52,561 nucleotides of DNA, taken from NCBI GenBank assembly GCA_017619295.1, contig JAFZSQ010000023.1, forward strand, positions 1-52,561, read 5' to 3'. Of this stretch, positions 1-7,731 are shown in pieces. The position numbers and the translations under genes are program-made. Within the stretch, counting starts at the first letter, position 1, and each line of letters opens with the position of its first letter. This DNA is from Lachnospiraceae bacterium. GTDB taxonomy: Bacteria; Bacillota; Clostridia; Lachnospirales; Lachnospiraceae. Under the pieces are notes generated by a model, which worked only from the letters and a program-made list of their open reading frames with translations, ran no database searches and was not told the DNA's origin.

Positions 1-563
1 AGTTCCTCGTAGACTGTGCTATGGATCAGGAACTTCATGATCTCAGATTCTGGGGCGTTGAAGGCGTTGACTACACTGTAGATGCTAACGGATTATATGA
101 GCGTTCACCTGAGCAGAGACAGAACTGGGCAGATACTTCTTACCAGGCTTCTCACAGATGTCAGTACTCATACTTCCCTCAGTGGCATGGAACAAGCCGT
201 GATGGAAAGAACGCTAACAAGCCCGAGGAGCAGCCTTCAGAGTTCATGAACGATATGGCTGAACCCCTTAAGAATTGTTTCAATGCTTATGGCGTTACAA
301 CATATCCTCAGATGATCGGTTCCGTAGTTGAAACCAATGGTCCTTGGTTCCCTATGTATTCTTACTCTAACAACTTCACAACAGAGACACCCGGTGGTGT
401 AGCTTGGGCTAAGATGGGCGAAGTTAAGCACGAGTGGCTTCCTAAAGTTGTTATGGCTAAGAACTTTGAAGATGGCTGGAATCAGTACATGGATGTTTAC
501 AATGCATGCAAACCTGAAGACTTCTTAGCAGAGATGCAGGCAATCCTTGATACATTCAAATAA
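1..563 (+). CDS. Extracellular solute-binding protein of a carbohydrate ABC importer (3' part only)
   Basis: The reading frame is open from the window edge (first full codon at base 3) to the TAA at 561-563, so about 187 C-terminal residues are visible and the N-terminal half, with the lipoprotein signal, lies outside. The visible part has the WGVEGVDY segment and the tryptophan/tyrosine-rich body typical of LplA-type (family 1) sugar-binding lipoproteins, and it ends in the helix that closes such proteins (DVYNACKPEDFLAEMQ). The protein is expected outside the membrane, where it captures oligosaccharides for the two permeases downstream. A hairpin at 601-640 separates it from those permeases. 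The substrate cannot be told. The family call is inferred from these motifs and from the gene order. Confidence 0.8.
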   Translation, partial: FLVDCAMDQELHDLRFWGVEGVDYTVDANGLYERSPEQRQNWADTSYQASHRCQYSYFPQWHGTSRDGKNANKPEEQPSEFMNDMAEPLKNCFNAYGVTTYPQMIGSVVETNGPWFPMYSYSNNFTTETPGGVAWAKMGEVKHEWLPKVVMAKNFEDGWNQYMDVYNACKPEDFLAEMQAILDTFK

Positions 564-600
564 GATTCCTGATGTCACTTGACATTTACTAACTAATAAT

Positions 601-640
601 AGAGGCGGCGTTTTCTGCAATAAATGCCGCCTCTGTTTTA
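601..640 (+). terminator. Hairpin between binding-protein and permease genes (attenuating terminator)
   Basis: AGAGGCGGC (601-609) pairs perfectly with GCCGCCTCT (626-634) and is followed by GTTTTA. The T run is short, so only partial termination is likely. That would give more binding protein than permease, a common arrangement in ABC importers. Confidence 0.6.
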
Positions 641-652
641 TAGGAGTGAACT

Positions 653-1594
653 ATGGCCCGAACAAAAAAAGTTGAAGAAAAGAAAGTAAAAGTAACCTGG
701 AAAGAAATTAAAAAACAGAAATTCCTTCTTATAGGCGCATTCTTTTTAGTAGCATACGGAGTATTATTCTATTACTGGCCTTTGACAGGCTGGCTTATGG
801 CATTCGAAAATTACAAACCTAAAAGTGGAATTTTGGGTTCCAAGTTTGTTGGCTTGGACAAGTTCAGATTCCTGTTTGGGGATGATGTATTTATAAAAGC
901 TGTACGTAACACGTTTGCAATGGGTGTTATCAATATTGTGACGACAACCTTTATGGCAGTTTTGACTGCAGTATTGCTTAATGAGGTTAAGAGAGCTTGG
1001 ATTAAGAAACCTATCCAGACTATTTCTTATTTGCCTCACTTCCTTTCATGGATTGTTGTAACAGGTATCCTTCACGATTCACTTTCCGCAAGCGGTATTG
1101 TTAACGATCTCTTATTAAGATTTGGATTTGTGAAACAGGCAATCAACTTCTTTGCTTTCCCCAAGTATTTCTGGTGGATAGTTGCCTTCGCTCAAAACTG
1201 GAAGGAAACCGGTTGGAACGCAATCATTTATCTTGCTGCAATCACGGCAATTGATCCGGCCCTTTATGAAGCAGCATCAATTGACGGCGCAGACAGACTT
1301 CAGAAGATAAGATATATTACCTTACCCGGAATTAAGCCTACATTCCTGGTACTCCTTCTTATGAACGTAGGTAATGTACTTAATGCAGGCTTTGAAGTTC
1401 AGTACCTCTTAGGTAACGGTCTTGTTCAGTCTGTTTCTCAGACTATCGATATTTACGTACTGAAATGGGGTATTTCTCAGAACGACTATTCACTGGGTAC
1501 TGCAGCCGGTTTGTTTAAGAGCCTTGTAAGTATTGCTTTGGTAGTCATTGCGAATGCTTTTGCAAGAAAATATACAGAAGAAAGATTATTCTAG
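653..1594 (+). CDS. lplB: LplB-type carbohydrate ABC permease
   Basis: A 313-residue inner-membrane permease, the usual length for this family. A lysine-rich cytoplasmic start is followed by a first membrane helix at about residues 24-46, and there are about six helices in all. The EAA loop that docks on the ATPase is clear at about 206-230 (EAASIDGADRLQKIRYITLP). The start is ATG at 653, behind TAGGAG. It sits 89 bp after the binding-protein gene and 20 bp before the second permease, so the three form one importer. No ATPase gene is present here. Such Lpl-type systems usually share an MsmX-like ATPase encoded elsewhere (known for the family; inferred here). Confidence 0.88.
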   Translation: MARTKKVEEKKVKVTWKEIKKQKFLLIGAFFLVAYGVLFYYWPLTGWLMAFENYKPKSGILGSKFVGLDKFRFLFGDDVFIKAVRNTFAMGVINIVTTTFMAVLTAVLLNEVKRAWIKKPIQTISYLPHFLSWIVVTGILHDSLSASGIVNDLLLRFGFVKQAINFFAFPKYFWWIVAFAQNWKETGWNAIIYLAAITAIDPALYEAASIDGADRLQKIRYITLPGIKPTFLVLLLMNVGNVLNAGFEVQYLLGNGLVQSVSQTIDIYVLKWGISQNDYSLGTAAGLFKSLVSIALVVIANAFARKYTEERLF

Positions 1595-1614
1595 GAAAGG
1601 GTGGTAAAACGTTT

Positions 1615-2517
1615 ATGAATGTTGAATCTAATCATAAAGTAAGAGAACCCATCAGAGATAAAATCTTCTTTGCATTTATTGTTATCTTTCTTGCGGTTTT
1701 CGTAATTATAACTTTATATCCCGTTGTTAATACGGTAGCATTATCATTTAACGATGGTATTGATGCTGTAAGAGGCGGAATCTATTTATGGCCCCGTAAG
1801 TTCTCCATGAAGAACTACAAAACGGTTCTGGATATGCAGAACATTTGGGTAGGAGCCAAAATAACAATATTAAGAACTGTAATAGCTACATTGACTTCAT
1901 TGTTTGCCAACGCTATTCTGGCATTTATCGTAAGTAGAAAGAGATTCCTTTTCAAATCTCAGTTGTCACTGTTTTGGGTTATTACAATGTATGTAAATGC
2001 CGGAATGATTCCTATTTTCCTCCTTTATAAGAACCTTGGTCTCACCGGTACATTCCACGTATATTGGATTCCCGGTATGATCAGCGCATTTAATATGCTG
2101 GTTATGAGAACATACATGGAAGGAATTCCGGACAGCTTGGAAGAGTCAGCACAGCTTGACGGTGCAGGATACTGGACAATCTTTAAGGATATCGTTTCCC
2201 CGCTTTGTAAGCCTGTGTATGCGACAGTAGCATTGTTCATTGCTGTATGGCAGTGGAACAGCTGGTTCGATGCAATGCTTTATAACCGTATGAAGACAGA
2301 GTATACAACACTTCAGTACGAGTTGATGAAACTGTTATCATCAGTTATGCAGCAGAGTGGATCTGCAGAGAATGCTAAGAACGGTGCAGCAACAATCACA
2401 CCTATCACAATTCGTGCGGCTGCAACTGTAGTAACCATGCTTCCCATTATTATGCTGTATCCTTTCCTTCAGAGATACTTTGTAACAGGTCTTACAATTG
2501 GTAGTGTTAAGGAATAA
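1615..2517 (+). CDS. lplC: LplC/YtcP-type carbohydrate ABC permease
   Basis: A 300-residue second permease of the same importer, with about six membrane helices. Its EAA loop lies at about residues 176-200 (EESAQLDGAGYWTIFKDIV). The segment between the fifth and sixth helices is long and polar (about 238-265). The ATG follows AGGAAAGGGTGG. Pairing of an LplB-type with a YtcP/LplC-type permease is standard for complex-carbohydrate importers in Lachnospiraceae and Bacillus. A strong hairpin at 2531-2564 closes the unit. Confidence 0.88.
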   Translation: MNVESNHKVREPIRDKIFFAFIVIFLAVFVIITLYPVVNTVALSFNDGIDAVRGGIYLWPRKFSMKNYKTVLDMQNIWVGAKITILRTVIATLTSLFANAILAFIVSRKRFLFKSQLSLFWVITMYVNAGMIPIFLLYKNLGLTGTFHVYWIPGMISAFNMLVMRTYMEGIPDSLEESAQLDGAGYWTIFKDIVSPLCKPVYATVALFIAVWQWNSWFDAMLYNRMKTEYTTLQYELMKLLSSVMQQSGSAENAKNGAATITPITIRAAATVVTMLPIIMLYPFLQRYFVTGLTIGSVKE

Positions 2518-2530
2518 TATGATATGATAT

Positions 2531-2564
2531 ATTCAGCTGCTTGCTTTGCGGGCAGCTGAATTTT
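2531..2564 (+). terminator. Rho-independent terminator after the sugar permeases
   Basis: ATTCAGCTGC (2531-2540) pairs perfectly with GCAGCTGAAT (2552-2561) around an 11-base loop and is followed by TTT. It lies only 20 bp before the next start codon, so readthrough into the deacetylase gene is plausible. Confidence 0.7.
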
Positions 2565-2581
2565 GATTAAGGAGAAATTCT

Positions 2582-3352
2582 ATGGGATTGACTTCCTGCA
2601 TTTTGAAATTCGCGGCACCGGTTCCAAAGATAACAAGATATGAGAAATACCTCTTTATTGGGCCTCATCCCGATGACATCGAAATCGGAGCCGGAGCTAC
2701 TGTGGCAAAGCTTGTTTCTCTCGGTAAGAAGGTGACATTTTTGGTATGCCTTGACGGGAGATTCGGACTTGATTTTGTTGCAGAGGGAATCACACCTGAT
2801 GAATTGGCAGCCATGAGAAAAGAAGAGAGTATTGAGGCGGCCAAAGCATTGGGAGTTGATGATGTCAGGTTCTTAAACCTTTCGGATGGGGGCCTATACA
2901 AGTACGAAGATTTGTGGGATGGAATGGCAAGAGTTATAGGTGAAGTCAAACCCGATATTATCTTTGCTCCGGATCATTTTGTCTCAAGCGAATGTCATAT
3001 AGATCATAAAAATGTTGGAAGAGCAGCAAGTGAAATTGCATTCTTTGCACCATTTAATGAGATTATGAAGGAACATGGAGCAGAGAGCGCCAACGTAGAT
3101 GCCGTCGCTTTTTACATGACGGCTAAGCCAAATAGATTCGTGAAGACCTCCGGTTTTCTGGATAAACAATTTAATGCGATTCAACTGCATAGGAGCCAGT
3201 TCCCTAACGAAGGGGAGCCATTTAAGTCAATTAAGACTTATATCAAGTTGAGAGCACTTGATTATGGTATGAGGAGTTTGAAGGGCAAAGCTGAAGGCTT
3301 TAGAGTCCTTGGCAGAACTCATATGCATTGTTTACCCGAGGCCGGAAAGTAA
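2582..3352 (+). CDS. PIG-L/LmbE-family metal-dependent deacetylase
   Basis: A 256-residue protein with the family's zinc motif PHPDD at residues 28-32 and the second motif HIDH, with H139 and H142, in the expected place. Family members remove N-acetyl groups from GlcNAc-containing substrates or related amides. No signal peptide is seen, so it should act in the cytoplasm. It directly follows the sugar importer and has a good ribosome site (AAGGAG), which suggests that it processes an imported N-acetylated sugar. That substrate is inference. The fold is safe, the substrate is not. Confidence 0.85.
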   Translation: MGLTSCILKFAAPVPKITRYEKYLFIGPHPDDIEIGAGATVAKLVSLGKKVTFLVCLDGRFGLDFVAEGITPDELAAMRKEESIEAAKALGVDDVRFLNLSDGGLYKYEDLWDGMARVIGEVKPDIIFAPDHFVSSECHIDHKNVGRAASEIAFFAPFNEIMKEHGAESANVDAVAFYMTAKPNRFVKTSGFLDKQFNAIQLHRSQFPNEGEPFKSIKTYIKLRALDYGMRSLKGKAEGFRVLGRTHMHCLPEAGK

Positions 3353-3394
3353 ACTTTTTTATGATTTCTCTTGAAAACAATTTTTAATCATATT

Positions 3395-3441
3395 AGCCTT
3401 TTCTTAGGACGTCCAAATCTTACCTAAGAGGAGGCTTTTTT
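3395..3441 (+). terminator. Terminator-like hairpin that also covers the next gene's ribosome site
   Basis: Arm 3395-3408 pairs with arm 3423-3436 over 14 consecutive pairs (two G-U), loop 14 bases, then a run of T to 3441. The 3' arm contains AGGAGG (3429-3434), the only credible ribosome site for the GTG start at 3443. The element can therefore act as a terminator for the deacetylase transcript or as a translational lock on the hydrolase. Confidence 0.75.
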
Positions 3442-3442
3442 A

Positions 3443-4432
3443 GTGAACAAAGAACAACTTCACAGATACATTTCCGCAAGCACCGGAAATGAGAGCAATA
3501 TATGCCAGATTTATGCCATTAAAGATGGGGGAACAGTCTATGACGACTGCTGGCACGGTTTTAAGACAGAGGATTCCATGAATGTCAATTCTGTTACCAA
3601 AGGTGTAATGGCATTATTGGCAGGAATAGCATTGGATAAGGGGTGTATAAAGAGCGTTGATCAGAAGGTAATGGATTTCTTTCCTGATTACACGGTGAAA
3701 CGCGGAGAGAAAACCATCTATGACGTTACAATAAGGCATTTGCTTACCATGACAGCACCATATAAGGGAAAGTCTGAACCCTGGAAGAAGGTGTGTACGT
3801 CAAGGGATTTTACGCTAGCGATACTTGATTCTCTTGGAGGAAAAAGCGGAATTACCGGTGAGTTCAGGTATGCAACCCTGGGCATTCAAATCCTGGAGGG
3901 AATTATAGAGAGAGCAACAGGGGAGAAAGGCATTGATTTTTCCAACAAGAATTTGTTTGAACCTTTGAATCTTCCGAAGCGAATACCTCATGGGGACAGC
4001 TCAAAGGAAGACCAGTTTGATTTCTTCATGAATAAGAATCCCAGAAAGCCTGAGTGGTACACAGATCCTACGGGTGCAGTTACAGCCGGATGGGGCATGT
4101 GCGCATCGGCTCTTGATTTGGCAAGACTTGGCGAGTTGGTATTAAACGGTGGAGAGTATAGGGGCAAAAGAATAATATCAAAAGAGTATTTGGATGAAAT
4201 GCTTACACCTCACCTTAAGCTCGGTGACAGATTTGGATTCATGAATTATGGTTTTTTATGGTATAAACCATATGATGATAAAGAGGTGTACGCTGCCATC
4301 GGAGACAGTGGTAACATTATCTATATCAACAAAGAGCTTAATGTATCTGTGGGAATGACAGGTACCTTTAAGCCGAGGATATTTGACAGAGTAGAGTTCA
4401 TCGAGCGAAAGGTGTTGCCGGTGACAGAATAA
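3443..4432 (+). CDS. Serine hydrolase of the beta-lactamase/penicillin-binding-protein-like family
   Basis: A 329-residue protein with the catalytic SxxK as S50-V-T-K53. YAT stands where the YxN motif is expected, and GDSGN stands near the place of the third (KTG-like) motif. It has no signal peptide, so it is probably cytoplasmic. This family contains esterases, amidohydrolases and transesterases as well as class C beta-lactamases, and nothing here indicates drug resistance. The start is GTG, chosen because AGGAGG lies 8 bases upstream and the homology-like region begins at once. That ribosome site is buried in a hairpin (3395-3441), so expression may be conditional. It may form a functional group with the deacetylase and the sugar importer (inference). 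Confidence 0.78.
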   Translation: MNKEQLHRYISASTGNESNICQIYAIKDGGTVYDDCWHGFKTEDSMNVNSVTKGVMALLAGIALDKGCIKSVDQKVMDFFPDYTVKRGEKTIYDVTIRHLLTMTAPYKGKSEPWKKVCTSRDFTLAILDSLGGKSGITGEFRYATLGIQILEGIIERATGEKGIDFSNKNLFEPLNLPKRIPHGDSSKEDQFDFFMNKNPRKPEWYTDPTGAVTAGWGMCASALDLARLGELVLNGGEYRGKRIISKEYLDEMLTPHLKLGDRFGFMNYGFLWYKPYDDKEVYAAIGDSGNIIYINKELNVSVGMTGTFKPRIFDRVEFIERKVLPVTE

Positions 4433-4453
4433 AACAGATAGAGGCCTGTAATG

Positions 4454-4486
4454 AAAAAAGTGGCAGAAATTTTTGCCGCTTTTTTT
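4454..4486 (+). terminator. Rho-independent terminator after the serine hydrolase
   Basis: The arms are 4454-4465 (A run plus GTGGCA) and 4474-4486 (TGCCGC plus T run), with one G-U pair. The A run before and the T run after would let it work in both directions. Confidence 0.8.
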
Positions 4487-4550
4487 ATTTTTGCCCGCAC
4501 ATTTTGTATACTATATCCGTAATACATTATGGAAGGAGGGTATAGATAAT

Positions 4551-5009
4551 TTGTTAGACCTGCAGGAACAATATGACAAAATATATCGATATTGCTATTT
4601 CAAGTTATATGACAGGAATCTGGCTGAGGACATAACTCAGGAAACCTTTCTGAAGTATTACGAGCATTACAGCTTCAATAACGAAAACACGGCTCTTAAG
4701 CACCTATATACCATTGCTAGGAACCTATGTATCGATGAATTCAGAAGAACAAAAACGGAATCTATTGATGAAAGCACCGTGGAACTTCCGTATGAGAATG
4801 ATGTAACCGATAAACTGGCAATAAAGAATGCCATCAGAAGACTTAATGACGACGAAAAAGAACTTCTCCTTCTAAGGTACGTCAACGAGTTAAATGTCGG
4901 TTCAATAGGGGAAATGCTTGGGATTTCAAGATTTGCCACCATGAGAAAGATTAAGGTGGCAGTAAAAAGGTTTAAAGAAGAACTGAGAAAGGAGGATATG
5001 CATGAGTGA
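4551..5009 (+). CDS. ECF-like RNA polymerase sigma factor
   Basis: A 152-residue sigma-70-family protein. Region 2 covers about residues 1-70, with DITQETFLKYYEHY in the region 2.3-2.4 position. Region 4 with its helix-turn-helix is at about 95-150 (LLLRYVNELNVGSIGEML then SRFATMRKIK). The TTG at 4551 is chosen because GGAAGGAGGG lies 10 bases upstream. An ATG at 4473 in the same frame lies inside the preceding terminator and has no ribosome site. The stop overlaps the next gene by 8 bases, and that membrane protein probably works with the sigma factor. A TATACT box at 4507-4512 may belong to its promoter, but no good -35 was found. Confidence 0.85.
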   Translation: MLDLQEQYDKIYRYCYFKLYDRNLAEDITQETFLKYYEHYSFNNENTALKHLYTIARNLCIDEFRRTKTESIDESTVELPYENDVTDKLAIKNAIRRLNDDEKELLLLRYVNELNVGSIGEMLGISRFATMRKIKVAVKRFKEELRKEDMHE

Positions 5010-5730
5010 TTTAAAGAAAAAGTTACAAATGGGATTTGATGCCCCGGCACCAATAAGAAAAGAAGAGTTTCTTGAACATTTAAATATCAGTGAAAATGCA
5101 AATAAAAGTAATCTGGAAGGCTTCCTGTTTTCTCAGATTGGTTATATTTCCAAATCAGCATGGGTATTCTCTTTACTTTCATTGATTGTGGCAATGTTAG
5201 GCATCAGGTACTCTGATCAGCATATGATTTGGATTATCTCGGGTATGACACCTTTGCTCGCTTTATCCATAGCAACAGAAAGCTCCAGATCAGAAAGATA
5301 TGGAATGGCTGAGCTTGAGGCGACTACAAAGCATTCGCTGGCTAGCGTTGTGTTGGCAAGGCTTTTTATTATTTCCATAGCGGACCTTGTGGCTATGCTT
5401 GTAATCACATTGATTGGCTATAAGGCTATTGGGCGCACTGCTGTACCTACGATGCTATACGTCATTACTCCTTTTCTGATTTCAGTTTTCTTAGAGTTGT
5501 ATTCGGTGAGAAAGCTGAGAGGACGACAGTCATTTTATGCATGTATAGCAATATCGTTTTTGGTAAGCTTATCAATTTATTTTATTGAGTTTGAATTTAA
5601 GACATTATACAAACCGGAATTCATTTCTGCATGGGTTGCCGCGGCAATTCTTGCATTAATCGGAGTGATGGTTCAGGGGAGAAAAATAATTAAAAATACA
5701 GAGGAGATAGTGGTATGGAACTGGTTATAG
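5002..5730 (+). CDS. Six-helix membrane protein, possible anti-sigma/ABC partner
   Basis: A 242-residue protein of no recognised family. A cytoplasmic N-terminal tail of about 50 residues carries FDAPAPIRKEEFLEHL, followed by about six membrane helices. A conserved-looking cytoplasmic loop, ATESSRSERYGMAELEATT, lies between helices 2 and 3. It starts inside the sigma gene (8-base overlap, AAAGGAGG upstream) and overlaps the ATPase gene by 16 bases, so its translation is coupled to both. By position it could hold the sigma factor at the membrane or form part of the transporter. No zinc-binding HxxxCxxC anti-sigma motif is present. The function is inferred only from context. Confidence 0.7.
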   Translation: MSDLKKKLQMGFDAPAPIRKEEFLEHLNISENANKSNLEGFLFSQIGYISKSAWVFSLLSLIVAMLGIRYSDQHMIWIISGMTPLLALSIATESSRSERYGMAELEATTKHSLASVVLARLFIISIADLVAMLVITLIGYKAIGRTAVPTMLYVITPFLISVFLELYSVRKLRGRQSFYACIAISFLVSLSIYFIEFEFKTLYKPEFISAWVAAAILALIGVMVQGRKIIKNTEEIVVWNWL

Positions 5731-6431
5731 ACAGACTGTCCAAGCAATATAATAACAAAATCGCTGTAGACAGATTATCACTGAAGCTTAAGTCAGGTGT
5801 AGTAGGACTTTTAGGCGCAAACGGTGCCGGAAAGACCACTCTTATGCGAATGATATGCGGAATTCTTAAACCCACCGGCGGAACCATAACCTTTAACGGC
5901 ATGGACGTTTCCGAGGAAATGTTCAGGGATGCATTGGGGTATTTACCTCAGGACTTTGGATATTATCCGAATTTCACCGGGAAGGAATTCCTTTTATACA
6001 TGGCAGCTCTCAAAGGAATCGAAAGAAATGCTGCCAGGAAAAAATGCGATGTTCTACTTAAAACAGTAGGCCTTGATCATGCTGCAAATAAAAAAATCAA
6101 AACATATTCCGGAGGAATGAAGCAGAGGCTTGGAATTGCTCAGGCTGTGCTTAATGACCCTAAGATTTTGATCCTCGACGAGCCTACCGCAGGCCTTGAT
6201 CCCAAGGAGAGAGTGCGCTTCAGAAATCTTATTGCGGAGCTTGGAAAGGATGCCATAGTAATCCTTTCTACGCATATTGTTTCGGATGTAGAACACATAG
6301 CAGACAGGATTCTTCTTATGAAGGACGGGCAGTTTGTGTTTGACGGAACATTGGATGACGTGGGAATGGATTTGGAAGAGTTTTATATGCAGCACTTTGA
6401 GGAAGATGAGGAAGGGGAGCAGTATGAGTAA
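5715..6431 (+). CDS. ABC transporter ATP-binding protein (CcmA/export type)
   Basis: A 238-residue ATPase with all the nucleotide-binding motifs: Walker A GANGAGKT at 34-41, signature YSGGMKQRLG, Walker B ILILDEPTAGLDP with D155-E156, and the switch histidine in LSTHIVSDVEH. The C-terminus is acidic (EEDEEGEQYE). It is coupled to the membrane protein before it (16-base overlap) and the permease after it (8-base overlap). Together they probably form an exporter or envelope-stress transporter controlled by the sigma factor of the same operon (inference). Confidence 0.9.
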   Translation: MELVIDRLSKQYNNKIAVDRLSLKLKSGVVGLLGANGAGKTTLMRMICGILKPTGGTITFNGMDVSEEMFRDALGYLPQDFGYYPNFTGKEFLLYMAALKGIERNAARKKCDVLLKTVGLDHAANKKIKTYSGGMKQRLGIAQAVLNDPKILILDEPTAGLDPKERVRFRNLIAELGKDAIVILSTHIVSDVEHIADRILLMKDGQFVFDGTLDDVGMDLEEFYMQHFEEDEEGEQYE

Positions 6432-7677
6432 TTTTGGAATACTCTGTAAAACAGAGTTTAAAAAGATTCTGTGCAAGAAGGCCATATGGATTACGCTTGT
6501 GTTAGGATTGGCTTTCATTCTTGTGGCAGACATGTCCGATATATTATTTAATGAGTCTTATTACTACGGCGATTTGAAAGTTCCTATTGCACAGATAGAA
6601 CGGATGGGAATTGAAAACAGCAAAGAAGTAAATGGCAAGCCTATGGATGAAGCTTTCTATGAGAGATTCAGGCTGCAGATGAGTGACGAGTTAGAGGCGC
6701 AAAAGGACAATCCGGCGGTATTAAATGATCCCTCCAGTTTGGATGCAGGATACCCGGGATTCTGGCCTGTAGCAGAACTTACAGGTAACAGCTGGTTTGT
6801 TCAGAATGAAATTCGACGTATTGGTGCATCTAACGATGAAAGATACAATCTGCTCATGAAAGGCTCTGTTGAGGAAATAGAAGCAGCCAAAAGAAATAAA
6901 CTTGAAATAAATGTAACTTATGATTGTCCCAAGGAAGATGAAGCCGATTATTGGATGAGCAGGTATGACAGTATTCCCAAACCCTATATTTACAGCTATG
7001 GACATGGGTATTACAAATACTTTTCATCAAGCTTTGTTACGATATGGCTTTCTTTCCTGATTATACTGATTGGTTTGGCAGGAAGCTTTGCTGATGAGAA
7101 TACTTTCAGAACGGACGCTTTGATTCTTTCAAGCAGATATGGACGAAAAAGAATATGTCGTGCAAAACTTCTTGTGGGACTATGCTTCTCAGTTATAAGT
7201 ACCATGGTTATTATGATTATTTGCTTTGTGATACCTATGCTTGTATACGGGGCTGAGGGATGGAATACACCCGTGCAGAACGCCTTGATCGGATGTGCAT
7301 TCAATATGACCATTGGCCAGGCAGTAATTCTTACATTTGTTTTCGGAATACTCGTTTCTTTATTGTGGGGTTCCACAGTAATGCTTTTGTCCTTTGGATT
7401 TAAGAATATAGTTCCCGTAATGGCTATACATGCAGCGGCATTAATGTTAAGTGTTTTCAATCTTCCTGACAGCATGGGGATTATTTCACAAATCTGGGCT
7501 CTTAAGCCGGCGTATTTTGTATATCAGGGTATGTTTATGGAATACAGATTGTTTAACATAGCCGGTTTATTAATAAACAACCTTCAGATGGCGGCGGTAG
7601 TCTTCATTCTGGTAACGGTTATTTCAGTTGTGGCTACTGCAAGGTTTTACAGAAATGTGCAGGTAGCAAGCAGATAA
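6424..7677 (+). CDS. ABC transporter permease with large external domain
   Basis: The start is ATG at 6424, preceded by AGGAAGGGGAG and overlapping the ATPase gene by 8 bases. An upstream in-frame ATG at 6334 lies deep in the ATPase gene and is rejected. The product is 417 residues. One membrane helix at about 18-36 is followed by an extracytoplasmic domain of roughly 170 residues, then about five helices to the C-terminus. This resembles ABC-2-type permeases with a long first loop. It is the last gene of the sigma operon and is closed by a strong bidirectional terminator. The substrate is unknown. Confidence 0.8.
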   Translation: MSNFGILCKTEFKKILCKKAIWITLVLGLAFILVADMSDILFNESYYYGDLKVPIAQIERMGIENSKEVNGKPMDEAFYERFRLQMSDELEAQKDNPAVLNDPSSLDAGYPGFWPVAELTGNSWFVQNEIRRIGASNDERYNLLMKGSVEEIEAAKRNKLEINVTYDCPKEDEADYWMSRYDSIPKPYIYSYGHGYYKYFSSSFVTIWLSFLIILIGLAGSFADENTFRTDALILSSRYGRKRICRAKLLVGLCFSVISTMVIMIICFVIPMLVYGAEGWNTPVQNALIGCAFNMTIGQAVILTFVFGILVSLLWGSTVMLLSFGFKNIVPVMAIHAAALMLSVFNLPDSMGIISQIWALKPAYFVYQGMFMEYRLFNIAGLLINNLQMAAVVFILVTVISVVATARFYRNVQVASR

Positions 7678-7685
7678 AATGCAAT

Positions 7686-7724
7686 AAAAAAGGCAGGTCT
7701 CAATAAATGAGATCTGCCTTTTTT
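7686..7724. terminator. Bidirectional terminator between convergent genes
   Basis: The arms are 7686-7701 and 7709-7724: 16 pairs (one G-U), loop 7 bases, with six A before and six T after. It serves the permease gene on the plus strand and the chemoreceptor gene on the minus strand. Confidence 0.9.
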
Positions 7725-7731
7725 CCCTGAA

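Noticed and set aside
3443-4432. Antibiotic-inactivating beta-lactamase
   Set aside because: The protein has SxxK but no signal peptide, and its second motif departs from YxN. The fold is widespread in esterases and amidases. The same caution applies to 24507-25589.
4473-4550. Longer N-terminus for the sigma factor
   Set aside because: The ATG lies in the stem of the preceding terminator and the added residues do not look like sigma region 2. The TTG at 4551 has a strong ribosome site.
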